From positions 496,001 to 560,000 of the forward strand of contig NZ_LXUF01000011.1 of NCBI RefSeq assembly GCF_001648895.1: a stretch of DNA of 64,000 bases, read 5' to 3'. The notes under the pieces are model-generated. The model searched no databases and was not told the DNA's origin. It was given only the letters and a program-made list of their open reading frames with translations. Positions 44,344-53,428 of this stretch are shown here, in pieces. The translations under genes and the position numbers were made by a program. This DNA comes from Methylovorus sp. MM2. Its GTDB lineage: Bacteria; Pseudomonadota; Gammaproteobacteria; Burkholderiales; Methylophilaceae. Within the stretch, counting starts at the first letter, position 1. Every line of letters begins with the position of its first letter.

Positions 44344-45944
44344 GCGGCAGGCACCTCTTGTTTGAGGATGATCTTTAACTTGAATAGGGCCGCAGATTGC
44401 AAGCTGGTTTTTTCATCATTGGTGCTACCTTGCAAATTGGTATAGGAGCTCACATTCACTGGTGCCTGCAATATCTCGACTTTTACCACGGCGGGATTGG
44501 CCTTCAGCTGTTCAGCCAATTTATTCACGGAATTAAGCGCAGCACGGTAATCCCCTGTGAAATTCCTCAGTTCTCCATTGATAAACCCCGTTTCATACAT
44601 AATGGTAGGGTCGGGAATAAAATTGGACGTCGTCACAGCCGCCACTTCGCTCGTCACCTGATTGGTGACACTTGCATCGTTATCTTTAATATTGGTATCG
44701 TTCGTTTGCAACCAGCGCAAACGGTTGATCTGAATTTCCGGCAAGCCGCTCATAGCACTGCTGACAATCGCCATCATACGGTTGGGCGTTTTAATATAGG
44801 GCTTGATTGACTGATGAGCCTCGACCACAAGTTCAAGATCGGCACTGGGAATCGGCGTCGACGGAAAATCTTTTGCCACCTCGTTATAGCGTTGTTCTTG
44901 TATGCGGGTATCTGCTGCTGCCTGCTGTGTCTCAGCAACAAAATCAGAGGCCTGTTTCAGGTACATGCCACAAAATAATAGGCCGCCTAAGCACACCATC
45001 GCAGTGGCGACATTGATGGATTGCCTGACAACATTGACCTGATGCTGCTTGATAAAATTCGATGGGGCGAGGTTATCCGGCACATGCCCGATAGCAAGCA
45101 AATGCATGTGCAAAAGCTCAGGATTATTCTTGAGCAGATTCGCCTCGAATTTTACACTTCTTGCCAACTCCGCCAGATCAAGGCGCTCGCATTCGATACC
45201 TTGTTCCTGCTCGATATTACGGCAGATGACCTTACTACCCTCAGTATCAAGGCTAGGCAGCACCATATTCAGCGCGGTATCTCGGGCGACAAATTTTTGG
45301 CTGATCAAGTAAAGGCGGGTCTTCTCTGTTTCAACCAGATAGAAATAACCAAGCCTGCTCTCAGCATCTGCATTGATTGGCGCTAAACGACTGATCCGCA
45401 GATGACCATGATGTAGATAGGTTTGGCGCAAACCTGAATTGAGGCGCTCACTTAGAATGATATGAGGCTGCGTAAGACGCATACGCTTGACGATGGCCTG
45501 ACTCAGCATCGACAGCATATAAACACCTGCCAATGGTGCCTGCTGGGCTTCGATGATGTCGATCCAGCATACAATAAAATCCGCTTTGCTTAAGGCAAAG
45601 AAAAGGAAACGATCATCTTTGCGCTTTGTTTTTTCACGATTAATAAAGTGTGCTGCACGGAACACCAGATTACGATAAAGCTGCCCAAGCTTGCGGTCTA
45701 CTAGCTCGCGTCTTGCGCCACCAAACGTATGCGGAAGACTCTCAAGGCGGTAATCCTCTTCAACAGAATCAACCAGAAGATGAATCTTGGTATTCGGGTA
45801 TTGCTGCAAGAAACTGCCAAAATCCTGCTTACCTTGTTCAGTGTGCTCAAACACCTGAAAAGATTGCAGTTTGCGTAGCGTCCAAACACCAGCAGTAAGT
45901 TGGTTGCCCGAAACGCAAAGAATGATCTTGGTAAAAAGCGCCAT
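44340..45944 (-). CDS. MshI-like (PilM/PilN-type) assembly protein
   Basis: A 534-residue protein: cytoplasmic N-terminal half with an actin-like/PilM-type look (KIILCVSGNQLTAGVW), one membrane helix (about 308-325, VATAMVCLGGLLFCGMYL) and a periplasmic PilN-like C-terminal part. I choose the ATG at 45942-45944 over the longer GTG start at 45971. A 69-bp gap separates it from the GspF-like gene; a weak hairpin with T-rich tail sits there. Confidence 0.68.
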   Translation of the reverse strand: MALFTKIILCVSGNQLTAGVWTLRKLQSFQVFEHTEQGKQDFGSFLQQYPNTKIHLLVDSVEEDYRLESLPHTFGGARRELVDRKLGQLYRNLVFRAAHFINREKTKRKDDRFLFFALSKADFIVCWIDIIEAQQAPLAGVYMLSMLSQAIVKRMRLTQPHIILSERLNSGLRQTYLHHGHLRISRLAPINADAESRLGYFYLVETEKTRLYLISQKFVARDTALNMVLPSLDTEGSKVICRNIEQEQGIECERLDLAELARSVKFEANLLKNNPELLHMHLLAIGHVPDNLAPSNFIKQHQVNVVRQSINVATAMVCLGGLLFCGMYLKQASDFVAETQQAAADTRIQEQRYNEVAKDFPSTPIPSADLELVVEAHQSIKPYIKTPNRMMAIVSSAMSGLPEIQINRLRWLQTNDTNIKDNDASVTNQVTSEVAAVTTSNFIPDPTIMYETGFINGELRNFTGDYRAALNSVNKLAEQLKANPAVVKVEILQAPVNVSSYTNLQGSTNDEKTSLQSAALFKLKIILKQEVPAA

Positions 45945-45981
45945 GTGTTTAATGCACCTTAACCATGGCACTAATAAATAA

Positions 45982-45999
45982 AATATGCTTAAACATATT
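45982..45999 (-). terminator. Weak hairpin inside the pilus operon
   Basis: AATATG (45994-45999 read in reverse) and CATATT (45982-45987) form a 6-bp stem followed on the minus strand by TTATTTATT. AT-rich and short, so at most a partial terminator or message-processing site between the mshG-like and mshI-like genes. Confidence 0.25.
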
Positions 46000-46013
46000 G
46001 CTTACATACCTCA

Positions 46014-47219
46014 TTAAAGTTTGAGCTTGCTGAATGAATCGTAAACAGGGCCCAGCACTGAGAACATAATGAACGCCAAAATCGCACCCAATATAACCGT
46101 CAGCGCAGGCTCAAGCATTTTCAACATACTCTCTATGGATTCACTGACATCCCTATCGTAAAAATAGGCGATCTTGAGCAGGGATTTATCAAGCGCGCCT
46201 GTGTTTTCGCCAACCTTGATCATACGCACCACCAGTGGTGGGAATAAGCCCGCATTGTGAAAACTCTCACTCATGCTATCACCCGCATTAATCTGCTGGT
46301 GCACACGATTCAGCGCATCAGCCACCACACGATTGGATACGATATCCTCACAGGTCTTGATAGCATCTAGGATAGGAATACCCGTTTGATACATCAAAGC
46401 AAAATATCGGGCAAAACGCGCTAGGATGATCTTTTGCAAGATGTCGCCCGTCACCGGTAAGTGTAGTTTGATATAGTCGAATCGGTATCGTGCCTCAGGC
46501 ACTTTAGAGATCACGATTTTTAATCCCGCAATAAACAAAACCGGTAGTGAAAGAATCAACCACCAATAATCCACAAAAGCATTTGAGATAAATATCAATA
46601 TCTTGGTTTGTATCGGCAGCTCTTGCCCCATATTACGCAAGAATGACACCATCTGTGGCACAAGGTAGATCATCAGAAAAGTGATCGCGCCCAGTACCAC
46701 AAACAACACAAAAGCCGGATATGCGACTAATCGTTTAGTTTGTGAGATGAGCTCATATTGCCATTTAAGGGTCGTGGCAAGATTCTCAAAAACTTCGGGC
46801 AGATTACCGGTTTGCTCACCTGCTTTTACCAAGCTAACGAATACGTTATTAAAGACCCGCGGATGATTCGCCAATGCGGCAGAAAACTGTGTACCGCCTT
46901 CGACATCATCAATCACGGCCGCTAATATCTTCTGAAAATGCGGATTAGGGTTGCTATCACGCAAATCGCCCAAGCCTTCCAGCAAAGGCACGCCTGCGCT
47001 TGTCAGTTGCTCCAATTGAAAGCAGAACATCACAAGATCTTGCAGGTTGACTTTCTTCGCACTGAATACGGTGGCACTTTTTGTCACCGCACGAAAAGTA
47101 ATCAGGCTGAGGCCAATACGCTCGAGCCTTAACTCAAGATCAACCTCATTCATCGCATCGACCTGCCCATGTGCAGGGCGTCCAATCTGATCAACGGCTT
47201 TGTAGTTGTAGGTCGGCAC
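46014..47219 (-). CDS. Type IV pilus/type II secretion inner-membrane platform protein (GspF/MshG)
   Basis: A 401-residue polytopic protein with the GspF/PilC double repeat: two cytoplasmic helical domains (about 68-190 and 270-390) each followed by a hydrophobic segment. Marks are FCFQLEQLTSAGVPLLEGL, FARYFALMYQTGIPILDAI and MIKVGENTGALDKSLLKIA. It starts 6 bp after the MshE-like ATPase and should work with it in filament extrusion. Confidence 0.92.
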   Translation of the reverse strand: MPTYNYKAVDQIGRPAHGQVDAMNEVDLELRLERIGLSLITFRAVTKSATVFSAKKVNLQDLVMFCFQLEQLTSAGVPLLEGLGDLRDSNPNPHFQKILAAVIDDVEGGTQFSAALANHPRVFNNVFVSLVKAGEQTGNLPEVFENLATTLKWQYELISQTKRLVAYPAFVLFVVLGAITFLMIYLVPQMVSFLRNMGQELPIQTKILIFISNAFVDYWWLILSLPVLFIAGLKIVISKVPEARYRFDYIKLHLPVTGDILQKIILARFARYFALMYQTGIPILDAIKTCEDIVSNRVVADALNRVHQQINAGDSMSESFHNAGLFPPLVVRMIKVGENTGALDKSLLKIAYFYDRDVSESIESMLKMLEPALTVILGAILAFIMFSVLGPVYDSFSKLKL

Positions 47220-47225
47220 GGAAGA

Positions 47226-48941
47226 TTAACTGATCCGGTTAGTCAGATCGATTACACGCATCACTTCGGCTAGGCTGGTATAGCCTTCAAGAATCCGCCG
47301 AGCGCCATCATCTGCCAAGGTAATAAAACCTTTACTGTGGGCAAGTGCGCGCATCTCATCCAGAGGTGATCGACGCGCTATCAAGGCATCCATATCGCTA
47401 TCGATACGTAATAATTCGATGATCGCCATACGACCGCGATATCCGCTATAGGTGCAGCGTTTGCAACCTACATTACGATAGATCGTCACATCTTCACGCG
47501 GTTTGACGCACAGTAGCTTTCGCTCTTCATCATCTGGCGTATGCGGCTGCTTACAGTGCGGGCACAGTACACGCACCAAACGCTGTGCGACTACGCCGAT
47601 GATGTTACCTGCCATGATATCCGGCGAGATGCCAATATCAAGCAAGCGTGGAAATGTACCTAAAGCCGAATTGGTATGCAGCGTGCTGAATACTTGGTGA
47701 CCTGTCATCGCGGCACGAAATGCCATCGTAGCAGTATCAGAGTCACGGATTTCACCGACCAGAATAATGTCAGGATCTTGCCGCATGATGGAACGAATAC
47801 CGTTGGCAAAATCCAGTTTATTGACTTCGGCCACCGAGGTCTGGCGCATCATGGTCACCGGATATTCCACCGGGTCTTCCAGTGTCATGATATTCACCGC
47901 TTCGGTATTCTTGAATGACAATAACGAATATAACGTGGTGGTCTTACCGCTACCGGTTGGGCCTGTCACGACCACGATACCTTCAGGACGCGTCATCATC
48001 AATTTCAGCTCATCCAGCGTATCGTTTCGCATGCCCATGCGCTCAAGCGGGATGATCGATTTTTCACGATCCAGCACACGCAATACGATATTCTCGCCAT
48101 GAATAGTCGGGTGACTTGCCACCCGAAAATCGATTGGGCGACCGCACAAACTGATTTGCAAACGCCCATCCTGCGGCGCGCGCGTTTCCGCAATATCCAT
48201 ACCGCTAATGACCTTAAGACGAACAACAATAGCAGGCCAGAATGTCTTATGTAAGCTGCGAATCTGCTGTAATACGCCATCGATACGATATCGAATACGC
48301 AAGAATGCATATTCCGGTTCAAAGTGAATATCGGATGCATTGCGTTTTACCGCATCCATCAATAACGCACCCACCAGCCGGACAACCGGTTGGGTATATT
48401 CATTATCATCACCCTGCAAGCTCTGATAATCGATCTCGCCAGTTTCAATCTCACGCAAAATGCCGTCGACAGAAAGCTCGTAGCCGTAGAATTGATCTAT
48501 ATATTCTTCAAGCTGCGCTTCTGCGGCAAGCAAAGGCTTAACCTGTATTTGGCCACCGACCATCGCACGTAACTGATCTAGTGCTACTACGTTGAACATA
48601 TCCGCCATCGCTACGACTAATGATTTAGTCAGTTCTTCATAGGCGATTGGCAACAGATGAAAACGGCGGGCAAAATCTTCCGGCACCAGCTTCAAAGCAT
48701 CGGCATCGGCGATCACGGTGGTGAGATCAATACTTTCCTGACCGATAGTGTGAGCGACAAGATCGCGCACCATGGCCTCCGTCACAAAACCTAGACGTAC
48801 TAGCTGACGGCCCAATGGTATATTATTCTGATCCTGCTCCATCAACGCGATGCGCAGTTGATCCTGGCTGACCAGCCCCTGCTGTACCATTAGCTCGCCT
48901 AAGCGCAGCTTGCGCCGTTGCTCAGACATGATTTCAGCCAT
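47226..48941 (-). CDS. Pilus assembly ATPase, MshE/GspE type with MshEN domain
   Basis: A 571-residue secretion ATPase powering pilus polymerisation. Residues 13-75 form an MshEN domain with two RLGELMVQQGLV / PLGRQLVRLGFV repeats, the motif that binds cyclic-di-GMP in MshE. The Walker A motif is TGPTGSGKTT (326-335), Walker B is ILVGEIRD (about 393), followed by the histidine box STLHTN. Zinc cysteines are CPHC and CKRC. It heads the mshE-mshG pair. Cyclic-di-GMP control is inferred from the domain. Confidence 0.93.
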   Translation of the reverse strand: MAEIMSEQRRKLRLGELMVQQGLVSQDQLRIALMEQDQNNIPLGRQLVRLGFVTEAMVRDLVAHTIGQESIDLTTVIADADALKLVPEDFARRFHLLPIAYEELTKSLVVAMADMFNVVALDQLRAMVGGQIQVKPLLAAEAQLEEYIDQFYGYELSVDGILREIETGEIDYQSLQGDDNEYTQPVVRLVGALLMDAVKRNASDIHFEPEYAFLRIRYRIDGVLQQIRSLHKTFWPAIVVRLKVISGMDIAETRAPQDGRLQISLCGRPIDFRVASHPTIHGENIVLRVLDREKSIIPLERMGMRNDTLDELKLMMTRPEGIVVVTGPTGSGKTTTLYSLLSFKNTEAVNIMTLEDPVEYPVTMMRQTSVAEVNKLDFANGIRSIMRQDPDIILVGEIRDSDTATMAFRAAMTGHQVFSTLHTNSALGTFPRLLDIGISPDIMAGNIIGVVAQRLVRVLCPHCKQPHTPDDEERKLLCVKPREDVTIYRNVGCKRCTYSGYRGRMAIIELLRIDSDMDALIARRSPLDEMRALAHSKGFITLADDGARRILEGYTSLAEVMRVIDLTNRIS

Positions 48942-48979
48942 TAATACCCATCCGGTTCATTTAAAAATGCCTTTTGTTC

Positions 48980-50164
48980 TTAGTATGTTTGCAGTTGCAG
49001 GATTCTTGACTCTAGTTGAGCGCGATCAAGATTTCCACCAGTCTGAGGTAAAAGCTCCAAAGCACGCTTGTAATATTGCAACGCCAATGCAGGTTTGCCA
49101 AGCTGATCCAAACTAACGGCCAAGTTAAATGCATACTCAGCATTCGATGAATCAAGATGATGCGCTTCAAAATATGATTGCTGCGCCGCAGCCCATTTAC
49201 CTTGCTCGGCATACAAACTGCCAAGCGCTGCATGCAGATATGCTGTTTGAGGCTGTTGCGTTAGTAAACTCTTGATTCGCGATTCGCTTGCGACCGGGTC
49301 AGTTTGGCTAACGAGAGAAAGTATCGCTGTTTGGGCAATCGCATTTCTTGGTTCGATCTCCAGCACTTTGCCATACCAGCCTTTGGCATCGTCATTGCGT
49401 CCCTGATGTGTGGCAATCGCGGCCATGCCGAGTAACGCATCAACATTCCGTATATCGGACTGCAAAACTTGGCGATAGTTACGTTGTGCAGTCACATCAT
49501 CACCCGCCATCAAAGACTGATAAGCAGATAACAAGACCGGATTCACTGTCGTTACAGCATTATTACGTGTGATCTGCACAGCCGTATCTTTAGAAAATTC
49601 GACTGGTTCACCAAACACACGTGGCGCAGGTTTTGCAACCATCGATTGAGATTGTAAGTTAGTGTTAGCTTTCAAGCGCTCTTCTGAATATGCCGCATCT
49701 TGATCAGGATTGATTGTATTCTTGGCAGCCGTATCACTCTCTTTTATGACACTTGGCTCGATCACGCCCGAAGCAGTTTCTTCAATAGACACCGGTTTTT
49801 CTATCGGCACTACTGGCGCTTTTGCAACCACCAGATCTGGCTGCGTCAATGATCCAATATACGTATAAAGCGCTATACCAACCAATATTAATAGCGCCAC
49901 ACTGACACCTACAATAATCAGGAAATTTCTTGAAGTCGTGTTTGATTTGTTTTTAGCTGCGAACATGGTGGCTGCAGCACGTTGCGTATCATGCACTTGC
50001 TCAGCCGCAGCAGCTCTAGCCACATTTTCTTCGAGCGAGAACGTTTCATTATTGCTGGATGTATCTGTAATTGGCTCGAGCGAGAACTCATTCACTGATG
50101 TAGCCTTCACATCAGTATTTTTCCCTTGCTCCGCTTTCTCAAGCGCCTTAATTAGCAGACTCAT
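48980..50164 (-). CDS. MshN-like TPR protein
   Basis: A 394-residue protein: the start MSLLIKALEKAEQGK is shared by MshN-like proteins. One membrane helix lies at about 79-105 (FLIIVGVSVALLILVGIAL), then a variable linker, then tetratricopeptide repeats (about 205-390, LLGMAAIATHQGRNDDAKGWY and similar). It probably scaffolds assembly between the inner membrane and secretin. It lies 8 bp behind the secretin gene and 38 bp before the ATPase. Confidence 0.8.
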   Translation of the reverse strand: MSLLIKALEKAEQGKNTDVKATSVNEFSLEPITDTSSNNETFSLEENVARAAAAEQVHDTQRAAATMFAAKNKSNTTSRNFLIIVGVSVALLILVGIALYTYIGSLTQPDLVVAKAPVVPIEKPVSIEETASGVIEPSVIKESDTAAKNTINPDQDAAYSEERLKANTNLQSQSMVAKPAPRVFGEPVEFSKDTAVQITRNNAVTTVNPVLLSAYQSLMAGDDVTAQRNYRQVLQSDIRNVDALLGMAAIATHQGRNDDAKGWYGKVLEIEPRNAIAQTAILSLVSQTDPVASESRIKSLLTQQPQTAYLHAALGSLYAEQGKWAAAQQSYFEAHHLDSSNAEYAFNLAVSLDQLGKPALALQYYKRALELLPQTGGNLDRAQLESRILQLQTY

Positions 50165-50172
50165 AAGTTCGC

Positions 50173-52002
50173 TTAATACCCGTTACCATTCAGCTTTTTC
50201 TCTAATTGCTGTTCTGGCAGGTATTGTTTAAACCTATTTAATTCATCACTTTCTAAACTTGCACTCTTAATAACAGTCGGCCTTAGAAAAATAACGAGCT
50301 CTGTTTTTCTACTTGTATCATTCCGGCCTGTAAACAACCGTCCGATTCCAGGGATATTCGACAATCCAGGTACCTTGTCAGTATTTCGTTGAATCTGATC
50401 CTGCATGAGCCCGCCCAAAACAGCCGTATTACCACTATTAATTTGTAACATCGACTCCATTTCCCGTACCTGAATCTCGGGAATACCTTGATTATTAACA
50501 GCGACAATTTGTGGATTGGGATCAGGCACATAACGAATTAGGCTTGAGATAGTAGGTCGAACATTGATATTAACCTCACCATTTTCATTGATTTGTGGGG
50601 TTACACTCATCACGACACCAACAGGCACCGTATTGGCAGTAGTCGTCACCGACTGCAAATTCCCACCTAATGCTGTTCCCTGAGAAATTTGCGATTGCAC
50701 AGTGAAATACACTAAATTATCAACTACTTTTAATATCGCCGTTTGATTGTTCAATACCATTAATTTAGGGCTAGACAGCACTTTAGTATCACCGAACTGC
50801 TTCAGCAAACTAATAGAGGCACTAAAAGTTGCGGCAGCATTTACATAACCGGCAATAAGCCCAGCCGTTGCGTCTGTGTTACTTGGGGAAGATGTGACGA
50901 GAGGCGTAAAACTTTGATCTAACGTAATACCCCCCTGACCCGCCTTATTCAATCGACTCCAGTCGATACCCGCCTGATAACCATCGCTGAGACGCACTTC
51001 TACAATCGTAGCTTCAATCAGCACTTGCCGCCTAGCGCTAGACATGACTTTATCGAGAAACTCCTGCACTTTTTCTTGTTGCTTGGAAGTTCCGCGCACG
51101 CTAATAATGCCGGCCTCCTGATTTGCGATCACTGTGGCTGCAAACAGTGTTTTGTATTCTGTTCGCGCCTCGTCTCGCTCCTGCGAAGACGGTGGTTTAA
51201 CAGATACGGAGATATTGGTAGCCGGTGTAGACGTACCATCTGAGTTATCAGCCGATTGCACTGTAGAAGATATCTCTGACTGCGCCGTAGCACCTCCTCG
51301 AGAGATAATGACTTCTTTATCCGTCTCGGCAAGAATATCTTTAACATTCTGGATCAATGTAGCCCAGAAATGATTTTGTGAAATGCTGGCGACTTGCGTT
51401 TTCGAACTATTGCCCGAGCTGGCACTTCCAGAGGACGAGGCAGAACCTGAACTTCCCGATGTGCCAGTACCAGTGGATGCGCTTCTACCCGTGCTAGATA
51501 TCTCTGCCGCAACACCAATAAAGCCACTAGTATCACGTGACATGTTCACATAATCTACTTTGTAAGTCCTTAACACAGGCAGGTCTGGAGAAATATACAA
51601 CACATTATTTTCGATTTTATAGCTCAGGCTAACCTGTCTGGCCAATCGTTCAAGAATCGCGGGCAAGGTTTGATCAACGGCATTCAGCGTGACTTTGCCT
51701 TGTATTGAAGGATGAATATCGACGTTAAGTTTACTTTCGCGGGCCAAGGCAAAAAGTATCTCTTTTACCGGCACCTCATTCACCACAACGCTGTACGTCT
51801 GCTCCTTGGTTCTGGCTTGAGGGGGTGGAACATAGGCAGTACTTTTGATTGGCTTTGGGATATCGGCAGGTAATGGCGTAATTTGGGATGTGCTTGCACC
51901 ATTAATATGCCCAGAGGAGGGCACAACTTTAGATTGATGCGCGCAACTTGCCAAGCCAAGCGCCAGCATAGGCATCACCAGAATGACTGATAGGTTTTTC
52001 AT
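50173..52002 (-). CDS. MshL-like secretin lipoprotein
   Basis: Outer-membrane secretin of 609 residues. The signal peptide has a lipobox (LGLASC, Cys about 20); then short N-domains (VNEVPVKEILFALARESKLNVDIHP), a Ser/Gly-rich linker (about 165-200), and the secretin domain ending VPGLSNIPGIGRLFTGRND and ELVIFLRPTVI. I choose the ATG at 52000-52002, which gives the clean lipoprotein signal; the longer start at 52035 puts WLRLF residues ahead of it. It follows the MshM-like ATPase. Confidence 0.9.
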   Translation of the reverse strand: MKNLSVILVMPMLALGLASCAHQSKVVPSSGHINGASTSQITPLPADIPKPIKSTAYVPPPQARTKEQTYSVVVNEVPVKEILFALARESKLNVDIHPSIQGKVTLNAVDQTLPAILERLARQVSLSYKIENNVLYISPDLPVLRTYKVDYVNMSRDTSGFIGVAAEISSTGRSASTGTGTSGSSGSASSSGSASSGNSSKTQVASISQNHFWATLIQNVKDILAETDKEVIISRGGATAQSEISSTVQSADNSDGTSTPATNISVSVKPPSSQERDEARTEYKTLFAATVIANQEAGIISVRGTSKQQEKVQEFLDKVMSSARRQVLIEATIVEVRLSDGYQAGIDWSRLNKAGQGGITLDQSFTPLVTSSPSNTDATAGLIAGYVNAAATFSASISLLKQFGDTKVLSSPKLMVLNNQTAILKVVDNLVYFTVQSQISQGTALGGNLQSVTTTANTVPVGVVMSVTPQINENGEVNINVRPTISSLIRYVPDPNPQIVAVNNQGIPEIQVREMESMLQINSGNTAVLGGLMQDQIQRNTDKVPGLSNIPGIGRLFTGRNDTSRKTELVIFLRPTVIKSASLESDELNRFKQYLPEQQLEKKLNGNGY

Positions 52003-52075
52003 AAACAAGCGCAACCATCCCCCCATATATAACAATCGTGCAGCGCTATCTTGTACGCTACTTTTGATTGCAATA

Positions 52076-53428
52076 TTAACTCATTGAAATTGTTTTTGTT
52101 TCTTTTAATATACCGCCAATTGTTCTTAATTGTGGGCGGTTATTCTTTAATTCTTTTGGTAGTTTCTGCATGGCCTGCAAAGCCTCATCGCGGCTAGTAT
52201 AACTGCCATATAGCACTGTCACCAACGGGCGGTTACCAGCTTTAGTACGAAATACATAGATATTATCGAGCTCAAGCTGTGTTGCAAGAGAGGCAAGATG
52301 CTCTTTTAATTGCTCATCCGCCGAACCACTCATTAGCTGAATCGTAACTGTTGTTTCCGGTGCCTGTTTAAGCCAGTTTTGCGTAACATTTAAGCGATTC
52401 TCGAGAATATCATCCACTGCTGATGTCGTTGCCATCTCAGGTTGCACGGGATCAACAAGCTTGGTTTCTGGCTCTGCTTTTACAGACGCTGACACAGGCT
52501 CCTGTAATGGCGACGGTCTTGACCAATAATGAGCAAAAAAGCCAATCAGTAATCCAACCACAAGGATGAGCGCAGCGATCAGATATAGGTTCTGCTTCGC
52601 CTGACGCTTATGTTGCTCTGCACCAAATTCACTATCGCCAATGGCAGCACGCACATGTTTTGGCGTCACTTGATAAACATTATCTGCAAATGCAGCCAGC
52701 AATGATTTATCCGCCAATATATTCACGCGACGCACAAGACCTTGGGCGGACTTTGAAATCTTGGCGATGGCAGATTTAGAGAACAGGTTCGGCCCAAAAT
52801 AACCCGCTGAACGTAAACGAAAGATCAAATACTCACCAATCGCTTTTTCATCCAAAGGGCCCAGATGAAAACTATGCGTGATACGTTCACGCAACTGGCG
52901 AATCTCATTGAGGTTCAGATTAACATCCAGCTCCGGCTGGCCAAACAGTACGATTTGCAACAGCTTATCGTGCTTGGTCTCAAGGTTGGAAAGCAGGCGA
53001 ATCTCTTCCAGCGTCGCCAAAGGCATGCCTTGCGCCTCTTCAACAAAAATGACGACTTGCTTACCTTCGGCATGGCGATCCACAAGATATTTCTGCAATA
53101 CATGCATCACCTGAAGGCGATCAGCACTTTTAGGAAGCTTTAGTTGCAGCTCGAAAGCAATCGCATACAATACGTCTTCTGGCGCAACACTCGGGTTAGC
53201 CAGATACACCGTTTCAACTTTTGCAGGCAATATGGTCTGCAACATGCGGCATAGCATTGTCTTACCACTACCGACTTCACCAACTACCTTGATGATACCT
53301 TCGCCAGAATTAATGGCGTAAACCAGCGCATCCAGCACGGCGCCGCGGTTACCCCCAGAAAAGAAAAACTCCGTATTCGGAGTAATCTTATAAGGGGGTT
53401 CTTTCAGGCCAAAGTGGGCGTAATACAT
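52076..53428 (-). CDS. MshM/ExeA-like AAA ATPase with C-terminal SPOR-like domain
   Basis: A 450-residue protein: AAA domain (about 1-270) opening MYYAHFGLKEPPYKITPNTEFFF-like ExeA sequence, Walker A GEVGSGKT (46-53), Walker B VVIFVEEAQ. A membrane helix follows (about 284-303), and then a periplasmic SPOR-like domain (about 365-440, VTVLYGSYTSRDEALQAM). It may help the secretin insert in or attach to peptidoglycan, as ExeA and SPOR domains do. It starts immediately after the regulator gene. Confidence 0.87.
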   Translation of the reverse strand: MYYAHFGLKEPPYKITPNTEFFFSGGNRGAVLDALVYAINSGEGIIKVVGEVGSGKTMLCRMLQTILPAKVETVYLANPSVAPEDVLYAIAFELQLKLPKSADRLQVMHVLQKYLVDRHAEGKQVVIFVEEAQGMPLATLEEIRLLSNLETKHDKLLQIVLFGQPELDVNLNLNEIRQLRERITHSFHLGPLDEKAIGEYLIFRLRSAGYFGPNLFSKSAIAKISKSAQGLVRRVNILADKSLLAAFADNVYQVTPKHVRAAIGDSEFGAEQHKRQAKQNLYLIAALILVVGLLIGFFAHYWSRPSPLQEPVSASVKAEPETKLVDPVQPEMATTSAVDDILENRLNVTQNWLKQAPETTVTIQLMSGSADEQLKEHLASLATQLELDNIYVFRTKAGNRPLVTVLYGSYTSRDEALQAMQKLPKELKNNRPQLRTIGGILKETKTISMS

